A model generated the notes under the pieces. It was not told where the DNA came from, did no database searches, and saw only the letters and a program-made list of their open reading frames with translations. Below, piece after piece: positions 37,815 through 47,847 of a stretch of DNA of 64,000 nucleotides. Origin of the DNA: an uncultured Erysipelotrichaceae bacterium (GTDB taxonomy: Bacteria; Bacillota_I; Bacilli_A; Erysipelotrichales; Erysipelotrichaceae). The stretch's first letter is position 1; each line of letters begins with the position of its first letter. A program made the translations under genes and the position numbers. Where the stretch lies: NCBI GenBank assembly GCA_903789495.1, contig CAIFEQ010000001.1, positions 26,439 through 90,438 on the forward strand, written 5' to 3'.

Positions 37815-38981
37815 TTAAAGGGAGCCCAGCAGTTCCTGCAGGGTGCTGCGGATCTCTTCCGGACTGCCCTGCACGGTGCCCTGAATCAGTTCCGGCTTGC
37901 CGCCGCCGCGGCCGTTCAGTCTCTGGTTGAGGGCCTTGCCGGCATCGCGCAGATTCACCGTATTGCTCATGAGCAGATAGGTATAGCCGGAAGCGCCGCG
38001 ACCGAAGAGGGCGACGATCTCGGCCTTGTTCTGGCTGAGCAGGGCATTGCCGAAGTCCTTCAGTTCCTGGCCGCTGGCCCCGTCTTCCTGCAGGATCTGC
38101 AGATGGGCAGGTGTCAGGCTTTCTGCCTTCAGGGCAAAGTACTTCTGACGCAGATCATTGAGCTGCCGGCGCAGTTCTGCCTCGTGTTCCTGAAGCGACT
38201 GCACGCTGGCCGAGGTCTCAAAGAGCTTGGCCGACAGCAGATGGGAAATGGCGGTATTCTCGCGCAGCTGGACGCGGTAGTCCTGCAGGGCGCGGCTGCC
38301 GCACAGCAGGGTGACGCGCACCCCTTCCTTATGCTTTTCCAGGGAGACGCACTTGATCATGCCCACTTCCCCGGTCCGGGCCACATGGGTGCCGCAGCAG
38401 GCGCAGACGTCGCAGCCCGGGATGGTCACGATCCGCACCACCCCGCTCAGTTCCTTCTTGGAGCGGTATTCCAGACTCTTCAGTTCTTCGGCATCGGGGA
38501 AGGAGATCTGAATCGGCTTATTCGCCCAGATGGCCTCGTTGGCCTCCTGTTCCATGGCCATCAGATCTTCCCAGGTGAAGACGCCGTCAAAGTCAATCAG
38601 GATATTCTCTTCCGAAAGATGGAAGCCGACGTTTTCAAAGCCGAAATGCTGATGAATGATGCCGGGCATCATGTGCTCGCCCGTGTGCTGCTGCATATGG
38701 TCAAAGCGCCGCTGCCAGTCCAGGACGCCATGCACCTTTTCCCCGACCGCAAATTCCCGGTCGGTGGTATGCCAGATGACATCCTCCTTCTTGCGCACGT
38801 CGCTGACCACCGCATCGTTCAGCGTGCCATGGTCCGCCGGCTGTCCGCCGCCTTCCGGATAGAATGCCGTGTCGTCCAGGGATACCTCAAAGCCGTTCTT
38901 CCCCGGCCGGCAGGCGGTCACGACCGCATCAAACTCCCGACAGTAGGGATCCCGGTAAAACAGTTCCTTCATCTCATCCAT
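37815..38981 (-). CDS. Alanyl-tRNA editing protein (AlaX-like, long form with DHHA1)
   Basis: DDTAFYPEGGGQPADHGTL; QHTGEHMMPGII; CACCGTHVARTGEVGMIKC; C-terminal GRGGGKPELIQG. Confidence 0.88.
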   Translation of the reverse strand: MDEMKELFYRDPYCREFDAVVTACRPGKNGFEVSLDDTAFYPEGGGQPADHGTLNDAVVSDVRKKEDVIWHTTDREFAVGEKVHGVLDWQRRFDHMQQHTGEHMMPGIIHQHFGFENVGFHLSEENILIDFDGVFTWEDLMAMEQEANEAIWANKPIQISFPDAEELKSLEYRSKKELSGVVRIVTIPGCDVCACCGTHVARTGEVGMIKCVSLEKHKEGVRVTLLCGSRALQDYRVQLRENTAISHLLSAKLFETSASVQSLQEHEAELRRQLNDLRQKYFALKAESLTPAHLQILQEDGASGQELKDFGNALLSQNKAEIVALFGRGASGYTYLLMSNTVNLRDAGKALNQRLNGRGGGKPELIQGTVQGSPEEIRSTLQELLGSL

Positions 38982-39094
38982 GATTCCGCACCTCTTTACG
39001 CTGTAATCTTAGCGTCAAATGACGCAAAGATCACGCAGATTGACGTTTTCCGCCCTCTGCCGCTATGATGACTGCAGTTCTGAGGCGAAAAAAT

Positions 39095-39856
39095 ATGGTC
39101 CTGACCTGGAAAGTCTTTGCAATGGTACTGCCGGCGGCCTTTCTGGCTGGCTTTGTCGACTCGATTGCCGGCGGAGGCGGCCTGATCTCCCTGCCATTCT
39201 ATATGATGGCCGGCATTCCGGCTCATATGTCCGTGGCGACCAACAAACTCATGTCTTCTCTGGGAACAAGTGTTGCGACCATCAAATATGCCCGGCAGAA
39301 GCTGATCAACTGGAAAGCCACGCTGCCCGGGGTCGTGGCGGCGGTGCTTGGGTCTCAGCTGGGGGCAAGAATCTCCCTGCAGCTGGACGATGCTGTCATC
39401 CGCAATGCCCTGCTGGTCGTCCTGCCGGTAGTGGCCTTCATCGTCCTGAACCGGAAATGGTTCCACGACAATGAACCGGTCGACAGCATTCCGGCTTCGA
39501 CCATGGTCAGGCTGATGTTCTTCATCTTCCTGATCGGCATGTATGACGGCTTCTACGGCCCCGGTACCGGCACCTTCCTGATCATCGTCTTCACGATGGT
39601 GGCGAAGATGAGCATGGCTCAGGCCAACGGCTGCTGCAAGTTCATCAACCTGGTCACCAATGTCTCTGCCCTGCTTGTCTACCTGATGTCCGGCAATGTG
39701 ATCCTGTCTCTGGGTCTGGCCGCGGCAGCCTGCAACATGCTGGGCAATGCGATCGGCGCCAGCCTGGCGATCCGCCAGGGCGCAAAGATCGTGCGGCCCA
39801 TCATCCTGGTCATCCTGGCCATCTTCCTGCTGAAGCTGATTGCCGAGATGATCTGA
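39095..39856 (+). CDS. TSUP family transporter (TauE/SafE-like)
   Basis: AGFVDSIAGGGGLISLPFYMMAGIPAHMSVATNKL. Confidence 0.88.
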   Translation: MVLTWKVFAMVLPAAFLAGFVDSIAGGGGLISLPFYMMAGIPAHMSVATNKLMSSLGTSVATIKYARQKLINWKATLPGVVAAVLGSQLGARISLQLDDAVIRNALLVVLPVVAFIVLNRKWFHDNEPVDSIPASTMVRLMFFIFLIGMYDGFYGPGTGTFLIIVFTMVAKMSMAQANGCCKFINLVTNVSALLVYLMSGNVILSLGLAAAACNMLGNAIGASLAIRQGAKIVRPIILVILAIFLLKLIAEMI

Positions 39857-39859
39857 AAC

Positions 39860-39900
39860 AGACATAAAAACGTTCCCGATTGCCGGCGAACGTTTTTCTG
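39860..39900. terminator. Bidirectional intrinsic terminator
   Basis: AAAAACGTTCCCGATTGCCGGCGAACGTTTTT. Confidence 0.7.
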
Positions 39901-39908
39901 CTGATCTG

Positions 39909-40799
39909 TTATTTCAGGAACGTCCTGAAGAAATCACATTCGTCTTTGTTGGCCTGGGCCGCCTGCTTCAGGCGCATATCCACATGGAAGACATGATTCA
40001 GATCCGTTTCCGGATCACTGTAGATATGCATGCATACCGGAACTTTCTTCCGGATCAGGGCATTGGCCATAACCGGTGCCTGAGGGCGCAGGTAATCCTG
40101 GGCACTGCTCAGCACGAAGGCCGGCGGAAAAGCCGGGGTGACATGCGAGCAGACATCCATCAGATCCCTTTCCTGCTCAGAGCCATGCTCAGGCAGATAA
40201 TCCGTGCAGAGCAGACTGGCAATGCCGCTGCCCTCGGCAAACATATAGCGTTTTGCATAGACCCCGCAGTTAAGCCCGACTGCCTTTGGCACAAAGCCGG
40301 CCGGTACCTGAAAGGCAAACTGTTCTGCATAGCGGGGATTGGTGCAGATGGCCGCATAGGAGCCTGCCAGCTGGGCGCCGGCGGAATCCCCGACCAGAAA
40401 GACCTGTTTCGGATCCAGATGACAGGCCGGTCCCTGTTCCAGCACCCACTTCACGACCAGATTGGTGTCTTCCAGCGGGGCCGGGAACTTGTGCTGCGGC
40501 GCCAGGCGGTAGGTGAAGTTCACCACCCCGAAACCGTGCCGGACCAGCGACATGCAGTAGTACTGATAGCGTTCCTTGTCGCCATAGAACCAGCCGCCGC
40601 CATGTACGCTGATGATGACCGGCAGAGATTTCCCGGGCAGTTTCTTCGGCACATAGACATCCAGGACCTGCCACTTCCTGCTGCGGCCGTAGACAATGTC
40701 ATCATAGCGTTTGACCGTGGCCGGTGTCTTAAGACCGGCATCGCGGATGTCGTCGCCTTTTCGGAATTCGGCGGCCAGTTTCCGGCTGAGATCTGACAT
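39909..40799 (-). CDS. Alpha/beta hydrolase (carboxylesterase-like)
   Basis: VHGGGWFYGDKERYQYY; LVGDSAGAQLAG. Confidence 0.85.
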   Translation of the reverse strand: MSDLSRKLAAEFRKGDDIRDAGLKTPATVKRYDDIVYGRSRKWQVLDVYVPKKLPGKSLPVIISVHGGGWFYGDKERYQYYCMSLVRHGFGVVNFTYRLAPQHKFPAPLEDTNLVVKWVLEQGPACHLDPKQVFLVGDSAGAQLAGSYAAICTNPRYAEQFAFQVPAGFVPKAVGLNCGVYAKRYMFAEGSGIASLLCTDYLPEHGSEQERDLMDVCSHVTPAFPPAFVLSSAQDYLRPQAPVMANALIRKKVPVCMHIYSDPETDLNHVFHVDMRLKQAAQANKDECDFFRTFLK

Positions 40800-40818
40800 A
40801 AGCGGTTCCCTCCCTGTC

Positions 40819-41253
40819 TCAGTGCTGCGTGATCCGGTCCATCAGTTCCATCAGCTGATCCTGAATGCGTTCCACCGCGCTGATGGCCTGCTCGACCTGC
40901 CGTTTCATTTCGGTGATCTTCTGCTGGGCCAGGATGTCCACAAACGCATTGTCCAGAAAATAGTCCGCAAAGCCCATGAAGCCGTCATCCAGGAAATCGA
41001 TACTGAAGTTGATATCCAGGTCTCTGAGTTCGGTGGAATAGCTGCGCAGGGAAGCGGAGGCATTCTCGATCTCTTCCTGGGCCTTGGCCATGTTGGAGCG
41101 CTTCAGGTGGGTCGTCAGAAGCGCCCCGCCCACGATGTCCGCGATGCCCCAGCCGCCGGCTTTCTTCAGGTAAGCCTTTGCCTTCTGCAGATGATCCAGC
41201 GCTTCATCTCCTACATCCAGTGCTTCCTGCAGTTCGATTTCATCCTCTTTCAT
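40819..41253 (-). CDS. Hypothetical coiled-coil protein
   Basis: Intact 144 aa ORF overlapping capA-like start. Confidence 0.6.
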   Translation of the reverse strand: MKEDEIELQEALDVGDEALDHLQKAKAYLKKAGGWGIADIVGGALLTTHLKRSNMAKAQEEIENASASLRSYSTELRDLDINFSIDFLDDGFMGFADYFLDNAFVDILAQQKITEMKRQVEQAISAVERIQDQLMELMDRITQH

Positions 41254-42434
41254 TCGTTTTCCCCTTCTAGTCGGATACCGCCGATGACAACGGAGTCGTC
41301 CAGGCTCGTAATCACCTGGTCATAGCTGGTTTCCAGCTGCTGACAGCCAGGCAGCAGACTGTCATCCAGCCGGTCAAAAGGAATCACCCGGAAGTTTACG
41401 TATCCCGGTTCATAGTAAGTATAGATCAGATCGGCACGTGGATTCTCGACGCTGGTGGTCACCTCGCTGCCCAGGGCAGTCTTATGCAGGGTCACTGCCC
41501 CGACCATGCCGATCAGGTTCTCCTGATTATTCTGGGCCGACAGCATGTTTCCCATGGCATACCAGCACACCGCATCCCCGATCCGCTGAACAGGTTCGAT
41601 GACATGCGGATGGTTGCCGATGATCACATCGGCGCCGGCCGCGGCCATTTCCTGAGCCAGGGTCTGCTGTTCCTCGTTGACTGCCATGCTGTATTCCGTG
41701 CCCCAGTGCATGGCGACGATCACAAAGTCACTCAGCGCATCGGCCTGCCGGATCTGTTCCAGCAGTTCCTCCTGACGTCCGGCATAGACATTGACCAGAT
41801 ATTCTTCCCCGGCCGGTGCCGTCAGACCGTTGCAGCCATAGGTCCAGGACAGGAAGGTGTAGGTGATGCCGTTGACTTCATAGACCGGAATCGCCTGCTG
41901 TTCTTCCCAGCTGAGATAGGTGCCGGCCATATGCACGCCATACGCTTCTTCCTGTTCCTGCCAGTAAGCCACCGAACGTTCGATGCCGGTCACCCCCATA
42001 TCCAGGGAATGATTGGTAGCCGTGGAGACCAGGTTGAAACCGGCCGCGACCATGGCATCCCCGGCTTCCTGGGGACTGTTGAACTGCGGATAGCTGGAAA
42101 GCCCCAGTTCCGTACCGCCAAGGATGGTTTCCTGATTGTAGTATTTCAGATCATAGCCGGCAGAGAGTTCCTTCAGTTCCGCCAGCATGCCGCTAAAGTC
42201 ATAGCTGCCATCGGCCTGCACCGCATCCGCATACACCGCCCCATGGATCAGAAAATCGCCTGTAAAAAACAGCTCGGCGGTATATTCCTCCGGGGCCAGA
42301 GTCGGTACCGGCCGCCGGGTTTCGGAGGCCTGGGCCGAAGCGGTGGCCACAGCGGCGGAAGAGCAGCCGCTAAGCGATAGCAGAACAGCCAGAGTCAGAA
42401 CAGAGAGCGGCAGACGCTTGCCAGAAGATTTCAT
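41250..42434 (-). CDS. CapA family lipoprotein
   Basis: Lipobox LLSLSGCSS; FFTGDFLIHG; VIVAMHWGTEYS; GADVIIGNHPHVIEPVQRI. Confidence 0.85.
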   Translation of the reverse strand: MKSSGKRLPLSVLTLAVLLSLSGCSSAAVATASAQASETRRPVPTLAPEEYTAELFFTGDFLIHGAVYADAVQADGSYDFSGMLAELKELSAGYDLKYYNQETILGGTELGLSSYPQFNSPQEAGDAMVAAGFNLVSTATNHSLDMGVTGIERSVAYWQEQEEAYGVHMAGTYLSWEEQQAIPVYEVNGITYTFLSWTYGCNGLTAPAGEEYLVNVYAGRQEELLEQIRQADALSDFVIVAMHWGTEYSMAVNEEQQTLAQEMAAAGADVIIGNHPHVIEPVQRIGDAVCWYAMGNMLSAQNNQENLIGMVGAVTLHKTALGSEVTTSVENPRADLIYTYYEPGYVNFRVIPFDRLDDSLLPGCQQLETSYDQVITSLDDSVVIGGIRLEGENE

Positions 42435-42608
42435 GTCTTCAGAATAGCATGAAGTCCTGTCTTTCTGCTGGGAAATCCCGCTGCCGCCCGATCCGGAAGG
42501 GGTCGCTGCCTGCTCCGGAAAAGGCACATCCTGCGGCCGGACAGCAGGCAACCCGCGCTTTTTTCCGCTTTCCTTTTCAGCGGAACTTGTATATAATTAA
42601 TGTCGCCT

Positions 42609-42685
42609 CGGGATTTAGCACAGCTTGGTAGTGCGCTTCGTTCGGGACGAAGAGGTCGCTGGTTCAAATCCAGTAATCCCGACCA
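42609..42685 (+). tRNA. tRNA-Pro(CGG)
   Basis: CGGGATTTAGCACAGCTTGGTAGTGCGCTTCGTTCGGGACGAAGAGGTCGCTGGTTCAAATCCAGTAATCCCGACCA. Confidence 0.93.
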
Positions 42686-42809
42686 TGTCCATGCACTCAG
42701 ATGCAGCTGAATCGACTGCTCATCTGAGTTTTTTCATTTCCGCCTGTCTTTCCGGGCAGGCGGAAAGGCATGCCGGCACGGCCTTTTTGAACTGAAGACC
42801 GTGCGGATC

Positions 42810-42873
42810 TTAACGGAATTTTAATGTCTGGCCGGCTGTTTTAACACCATTTTAATGCCCGGCCGCGGATAAT
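42810..42873 (+). promoter_or_regulatory. Tandem 31-bp-period repeats upstream of -10 of trkH; candidate KdpE operator
   Basis: TTAACGGAATTTTAATGTCTGGCCG then TTAACACCATTTTAATGCCCGGCCG, followed by GATAAT. Confidence 0.6.
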
Positions 42874-42895
42874 CGAAACAGAAAGAAGGACCGCT

Positions 42896-44233
42896 ATGCT
42901 TCATCTGCAACGTCTGCCCCTGCGTCTGTCTACCTTCCAGGTCATCACCATCGGCTTTGCCGCGGTGATCCTGTGCGGCGCCCTGCTGCTGTGTCTGCCG
43001 GGTGCTTCCGCTGACGGGGAAAGCTGCGACTTCCTGACCGCCCTGTTCACCGCTGTCTCAGCGGTCTGTGTCACCGGTCTGGTGGTCGTGGATACAGCTC
43101 AGTCCTGGAGTCTGTTCGGACAGCTGGTCCTGCTGATCCTGATTCAGATCGGCGGCCTGGGAGTCGTCACGGCTGCCATGGCCCTGTCCCTGGCCTCCGG
43201 CCGGCGGATCGGTCTGCAGGAACGCTCCCTGCTCAAGGATGCTGTCAGTGCCCCGCAGATCGGCGGCATTGTCCGCATGACCCGCTTCATCCTGCACGGC
43301 GTGCTGCTCATCGAAGGCATCGGTGCCGCCCTGCTGGCGCCGGTCTTCTGCCGGGACTTCGGGCTGGGCCGAGGGATTTACTATGCCGTGTTTCATGCCA
43401 TCTCCGCCTTCTGCAATGCGGGCTTCGATCTGCTGGGCGGCACGGAAGCCTTCAGTTCGCTGACCCGGTATGCCGCGGATCCGCTGGTCAACCTGGTGAT
43501 CACGGCTCTGATCATCATCGGCGGCATCGGCTTTGTGACCTGGGATGACTTCCGCCGCCATCACTTCCATTTCCGCCGCTGGCGTCTGCAGTCCAAGCTG
43601 ATCGTGACGGTTACCGGGATTCTTCTGCTGGTGCCTTTCCTGCTCCTGTACTTTCTGGAGTTTGCGGATCTGCCATTCGGAGAACGGGTGCTGGCAGCCT
43701 GGTTTCAGACCGTGACGGCCCGGACTGCCGGGTTCAATACCGTCGATCTGAACCAGCTGTCAGACGCCGGGAAGATGCTCATGATCCTGCTGATGCTGAT
43801 CGGCGGCGCCCCGGGTTCCACTGCCGGCGGGATGAAGGTCACGACCATCGCCCTGCTGATGCTGTGGGCTTCGGCAGGCCTGCGGCGGCAGAAGTATGCC
43901 CGTGCCTATCAGCGGCGCATCGATGCGGATTCCCTGCATTCCGCCGTCACCCTGTTCATGCTGATCCTGAGTCTGTTCCTCGGCGCTTCCATGCTGCTCA
44001 GCGTGCTGGAAGGCCTGGAACTGCTGCCCTGCATGTTTGAATGTGCTTCTGCCCTGGGAACGGTCGGTCTCACGCTCGGCCTGACGCCCACGCTGCATCC
44101 CGTTTCTCTGGTCATTCTGATGATTCTGATGTACAGCGGCCGGGTCGGCGGCCTGACTCTTGCCTATGCCCTGCGGGCAAACGGCGAAGCAGAGGCCAGC
44201 CGTCTGCCGCAGGAAACAGTCGCCATCGGCTGA
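42896..44233 (+). CDS. TrkH/KtrB-type potassium uptake membrane subunit
   Basis: LFTAVSAVCVTGLVVVDT; GAPGSTAGGMKVTT; ASALGTVGLTLG. Confidence 0.92.
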   Translation: MLHLQRLPLRLSTFQVITIGFAAVILCGALLLCLPGASADGESCDFLTALFTAVSAVCVTGLVVVDTAQSWSLFGQLVLLILIQIGGLGVVTAAMALSLASGRRIGLQERSLLKDAVSAPQIGGIVRMTRFILHGVLLIEGIGAALLAPVFCRDFGLGRGIYYAVFHAISAFCNAGFDLLGGTEAFSSLTRYAADPLVNLVITALIIIGGIGFVTWDDFRRHHFHFRRWRLQSKLIVTVTGILLLVPFLLLYFLEFADLPFGERVLAAWFQTVTARTAGFNTVDLNQLSDAGKMLMILLMLIGGAPGSTAGGMKVTTIALLMLWASAGLRRQKYARAYQRRIDADSLHSAVTLFMLILSLFLGASMLLSVLEGLELLPCMFECASALGTVGLTLGLTPTLHPVSLVILMILMYSGRVGGLTLAYALRANGEAEASRLPQETVAIG

Positions 44234-44243
44234 GGAGGTATTC

Positions 44244-44897
44244 ATGATGAGGAATATTCTGTTAATCGGTCTGGGCCGTTTCGGCCAGTACACGGCGGAA
44301 AAGCTGAATGAGCTGCGCCAGCAGGTCATGGCCGTCGACATCCGGGAGGAGCAGGTCAACAAGGTCCTGGGCTTTGTGACCAGCGCCCAGATCGGCGATG
44401 CCACAGATGAAAATTTCCTGGCCACCCTGGGCGTCGACAACTATGACGTCTGCATTGTGGCCATCGGGGATGACTTCCTGGCCTCGCTGGTGGTCACCTC
44501 CCTGCTCAAGGACATGGGCGCCCGCTATGTCGTTTCCCGGGCTACCGGAAAATCCCAGGCCATGCTGCTGAAACGCAACGGGGCCGATGAGATCGTCTTT
44601 CCGGAGAAACAGCTGGCCAGCTGGACGGCCATCCGCTGTTCCTATGAAGGACTGTCCAGCTACATCGAACTGCAGGACGGCTACTCCATCGTCGAGATTG
44701 CCGTACCGAAGGAATGGGACAGCCAGACCATCGGTGCCCTGAGCATCCGCAGCCGCTATGACATCAATGTCTTCGGCATCCGGACCGGGGGCGAGATGCA
44801 GATGCATATCGATGCCGATACCGTTGTCCATGCCGAAGACCGGATGATGGTCTTAGGCAAGGAAAATGCCATCCGCAAGTGCTTTCATCTGAGGTAG
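44244..44897 (+). CDS. TrkA/KtrA-type regulatory RCK subunit
   Basis: NILLIGLGRFGQYTAEKL; RCK_N/RCK_C pattern. Confidence 0.92.
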   Translation: MMRNILLIGLGRFGQYTAEKLNELRQQVMAVDIREEQVNKVLGFVTSAQIGDATDENFLATLGVDNYDVCIVAIGDDFLASLVVTSLLKDMGARYVVSRATGKSQAMLLKRNGADEIVFPEKQLASWTAIRCSYEGLSSYIELQDGYSIVEIAVPKEWDSQTIGALSIRSRYDINVFGIRTGGEMQMHIDADTVVHAEDRMMVLGKENAIRKCFHLR

Positions 44898-44906
44898 GTG
44901 AGACCT

Positions 44907-45119
44907 ATGCTGGTCATCCTGATCGTTGTCTCTCTGGTTCTGTGCCTGACGGTTCCCGCTTTCCTGCTGCCGAAACTGTTTGATTCCATTCACGCAGGCC
45001 GGCGGCAGACGGCCGGGAAACCGATCAGGAAACAGCCCCGCCGGCAGCCGTACCGCCGCCGGAACCCGCGCCCTTTTGAGGAGACGGAGAAGTCCTGGAC
45101 ACCGGGCAGACTGCTATGA
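44907..45119 (+). CDS. Small TM-anchored basic protein
   Basis: 70 aa; hydrophobic N-terminus then Arg-rich tail; stop overlaps kdpD-like start (ATGA). Confidence 0.6.
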   Translation: MLVILIVVSLVLCLTVPAFLLPKLFDSIHAGRRQTAGKPIRKQPRRQPYRRRNPRPFEETEKSWTPGRLL

Positions 45120-47116
45120 TGGTAGCGGCTGAGGAAACCGTCATGACCAATCTTAAAGATCACGCCCAGCATATCCTGGTCTGTGTCTCTCCTTCTCCGT
45201 CCAGTCCGCGCATCATTCAGGCGGCGCTGTGCATGGCGGAGGGAACCGGCTGTCAGCTGAGCGCCCTGTATATCCGCCGTCCCGATACCGTGCTTTCCCG
45301 GAGTGAGGAGCAGCGGCTGGGGCAGAACCGCGCCCTGCTGCAGGAGCACGGGGTCGAACTGGAAACCGTCGAAAGCATGGACGTGGCCCTGGAGATTTCC
45401 GCCGTTGCCCAGGCCGCAGGCATCACGGAAATCTTTCTGGGCAGCTCGGGAGAGAACCGGCTGTTTCAGAACGGATCCATCGGGGCGCGGCTGATCCGCT
45501 ATCTGCCGGGAGTGGAGATCCACATCATTCCCGATGCCTCGGTGACGCCTCGTCCCTCAGAAGAGAGGCGTCCCGGCCGGCCTTTCCATCTGGAGGGACG
45601 GGATCTGTTTCTGACCGTTGCCATCATGGCACTGGCCACCCTGATCTCCTACTTCTTCTGGCTGTCCAGCTATGACAATGCCAACATCCTGACCATCTAT
45701 CTGCTGGCCGTGCTGTTAAGCGCCGCCGTGACCAAGGACTATTTCTATTCCCTGCTGGCGGCGGTGCTGAGCATTCTGCTGTTCAACTTCTTCTTCACCG
45801 AACCGCTTTATACCCTGCTGGTCTACGATGCCCGCTACTTCGTCACCTACCTGGTGCTCTTTGCGGCCTCGCTGCTGGCCGGGACCCTGGCCTACCGCCT
45901 GAAATATACCGCCCGCCAGTCGGCCCAGAATGCCTACGGCACCCGGGTGCTGTATGAGACCAGCGAACTCTTCCAGAAGGCCGAAGACGAACACGCCGTC
46001 ATCGATATCACCTGCACTCAGCTGGTCCGTCTGCTGGACCGCACGGTGATCTACTATCCCCTGGAAGGGGAGCAGCTGGGCGATCCGCTGATCTACCCTG
46101 CCGCGGCCGAGACGCCGGATCATCAGGTCATCGAGGCCGAACGCACCATGGCGGAAACCGCCCGTCAGGACCAGGCGGCGGAGACCTCCGGGACCTTCCC
46201 GGCCGGCCACTATCTGTATCTGCCGGTGCGGGAAGACACCCAGGAGTTCGGCGTGCTGGGCCTGGGGCTGCAGACCGGACTGGACTCCTCGGAAAAGCAC
46301 CTCCTGCTGTCCATCGTCAATGAATGCGCCATCTCGATCGGTGAAAAACGCAGCCTGCGGCAGAAGGAACTGGCCGAGATCGAGGCCGAGAAGCAGAAAT
46401 TCCGGGCCACCCTGCTGCGCTCCATCTCGCATGATCTGCGCACCCCGCTGACCTCCATCAACGGCAATGCGGACAATCTGCTGCAGAATGGCAGCGCCAT
46501 GGACGAAGCGGACCGCCAGAGCATCTATCAGGACATCCGCGACGACAGCGACTGGCTGATCGGCATGGTCGAAAACCTGCTGGCCGTGACCCGCCTGCAG
46601 GAAGGCTCCGTCCTGCACGAAACCACCGAACTGGTGGAGGATGTCGTCCAGGAAGCCCTGAAACACGTCGACCGGAACAGTCAGAAACACACGATTGAGG
46701 TCCTGATCGAAGACATGCTCACGGCAAGGATGGACAGCCGCCTGATCATTCAGGTGCTGGTCAATCTGGTCAACAATGCGGTCAAGTATACGCCGGACGG
46801 TTCCCTGATCCGCATCTCCGCCTGGCAGCAGGGCGAAGCCGTCCTGGTGCAGGTAGCCGACAACGGCCCCGGCATCGCCCCGGCCGATCAGCCCCATATC
46901 TTTGATCTGTTCTATACCGGTACACACAGCCTGCCCGATGCCGGCCGCAGTGTCGGCATGGGTCTGTATCTCTGCCGCAGCATCATCGAGGCGCATGGCG
47001 GTACAATAGCCGTATCGGACAATGCCCCGCATGGTGCCGTCTTCACATTCCGTCTCAGACACGAGGAGGTCGACCTTGATGGATCTCAGAACCCGGATAC
47101 TTGTCGTGGAGGATGA
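45116..47116 (+). CDS. KdpD-like sensor histidine kinase lacking N-terminal KdpD domain
   Basis: Usp-like HILVCVSPSP, DUF4118-type TMs, LRSISHDLRTPLTSINGNADNLL H-box, GMGLYLCRSIIEAHGG. Confidence 0.9.
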   Translation: MMVAAEETVMTNLKDHAQHILVCVSPSPSSPRIIQAALCMAEGTGCQLSALYIRRPDTVLSRSEEQRLGQNRALLQEHGVELETVESMDVALEISAVAQAAGITEIFLGSSGENRLFQNGSIGARLIRYLPGVEIHIIPDASVTPRPSEERRPGRPFHLEGRDLFLTVAIMALATLISYFFWLSSYDNANILTIYLLAVLLSAAVTKDYFYSLLAAVLSILLFNFFFTEPLYTLLVYDARYFVTYLVLFAASLLAGTLAYRLKYTARQSAQNAYGTRVLYETSELFQKAEDEHAVIDITCTQLVRLLDRTVIYYPLEGEQLGDPLIYPAAAETPDHQVIEAERTMAETARQDQAAETSGTFPAGHYLYLPVREDTQEFGVLGLGLQTGLDSSEKHLLLSIVNECAISIGEKRSLRQKELAEIEAEKQKFRATLLRSISHDLRTPLTSINGNADNLLQNGSAMDEADRQSIYQDIRDDSDWLIGMVENLLAVTRLQEGSVLHETTELVEDVVQEALKHVDRNSQKHTIEVLIEDMLTARMDSRLIIQVLVNLVNNAVKYTPDGSLIRISAWQQGEAVLVQVADNGPGIAPADQPHIFDLFYTGTHSLPDAGRSVGMGLYLCRSIIEAHGGTIAVSDNAPHGAVFTFRLRHEEVDLDGSQNPDTCRGG

Positions 47117-47789
47117 TCATTCCGTCCGGAACCTGATCACGACCACGCTGAAGATTCATGATTACAGCTACGCCACCGCCGCCACCGGTGCCCAGGCCAT
47201 CGCGGCCGCAGCCAGCCAGAATCCCGACATCATTCTGCTGGATCTGGGCCTGCCGGACATGGATGGCAGCGAGGTCATCCGGAAGGTGCGCAGCTGGAGC
47301 AATCTGCCGATCATCATCATCAGCGCCCGCAGCGAAGACAGTGACAAGATCACCGCCCTGGATGCCGGCGCCGATGATTATCTGACCAAGCCCTTCTCCG
47401 TGGCCGAACTGCTCGCCCGCATCCGGGCCACCGAGCGCCGCCTGGCCGCCAGCCGGGATCCCAGGGGCGAGGCGGAATTTCATAACGGGCCCCTGTGTAT
47501 CCGCTATGCCTCGGAACAGGTGGAAGTGCAGGGCGAATCCGTTCACCTGACGCCGATCGAATACCGCCTGCTGACCACCCTGGCCCGCAATCTGGACCGG
47601 GTCCTGACCCACAGCTTCCTCATCAGCCAGATCTGGGGAGCCAGTTCCGAATCCAACATGGCCTCCCTGCGGGTGTACATGACCACCCTGCGCCGCAAGC
47701 TGGAAAAGGCCGGCGCAGCCGGACTGATCGAAACCCATGTAGGGGTCGGCTACTGCATGATCCGTTCGGCAGATCCCGAAAATCATTAG
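47079..47789 (+). CDS. KdpE-like response regulator
   Basis: RILVVEDDHSVRNLI; ILLDLGLPDMDG; TKPFSVAELLARIRATERR; OmpR-type wHTH. Confidence 0.92.
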   Translation: MDLRTRILVVEDDHSVRNLITTTLKIHDYSYATAATGAQAIAAAASQNPDIILLDLGLPDMDGSEVIRKVRSWSNLPIIIISARSEDSDKITALDAGADDYLTKPFSVAELLARIRATERRLAASRDPRGEAEFHNGPLCIRYASEQVEVQGESVHLTPIEYRLLTTLARNLDRVLTHSFLISQIWGASSESNMASLRVYMTTLRRKLEKAGAAGLIETHVGVGYCMIRSADPENH

Positions 47790-47796
47790 TTTCCTG

Positions 47797-47847
47797 TTGT
47801 ACCGCAGAGAAAGATGTACTATCATTGATTTGGTTGATACTACATCT
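47797..47847 (+). promoter_or_regulatory. Promoter (TTGTAC-N17-TATCAT) overlapped by inverted-repeat operator of MarR gene
   Basis: AGATGTACTATCA ... TGATACTACATCT near-perfect inverted repeat. Confidence 0.65.
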
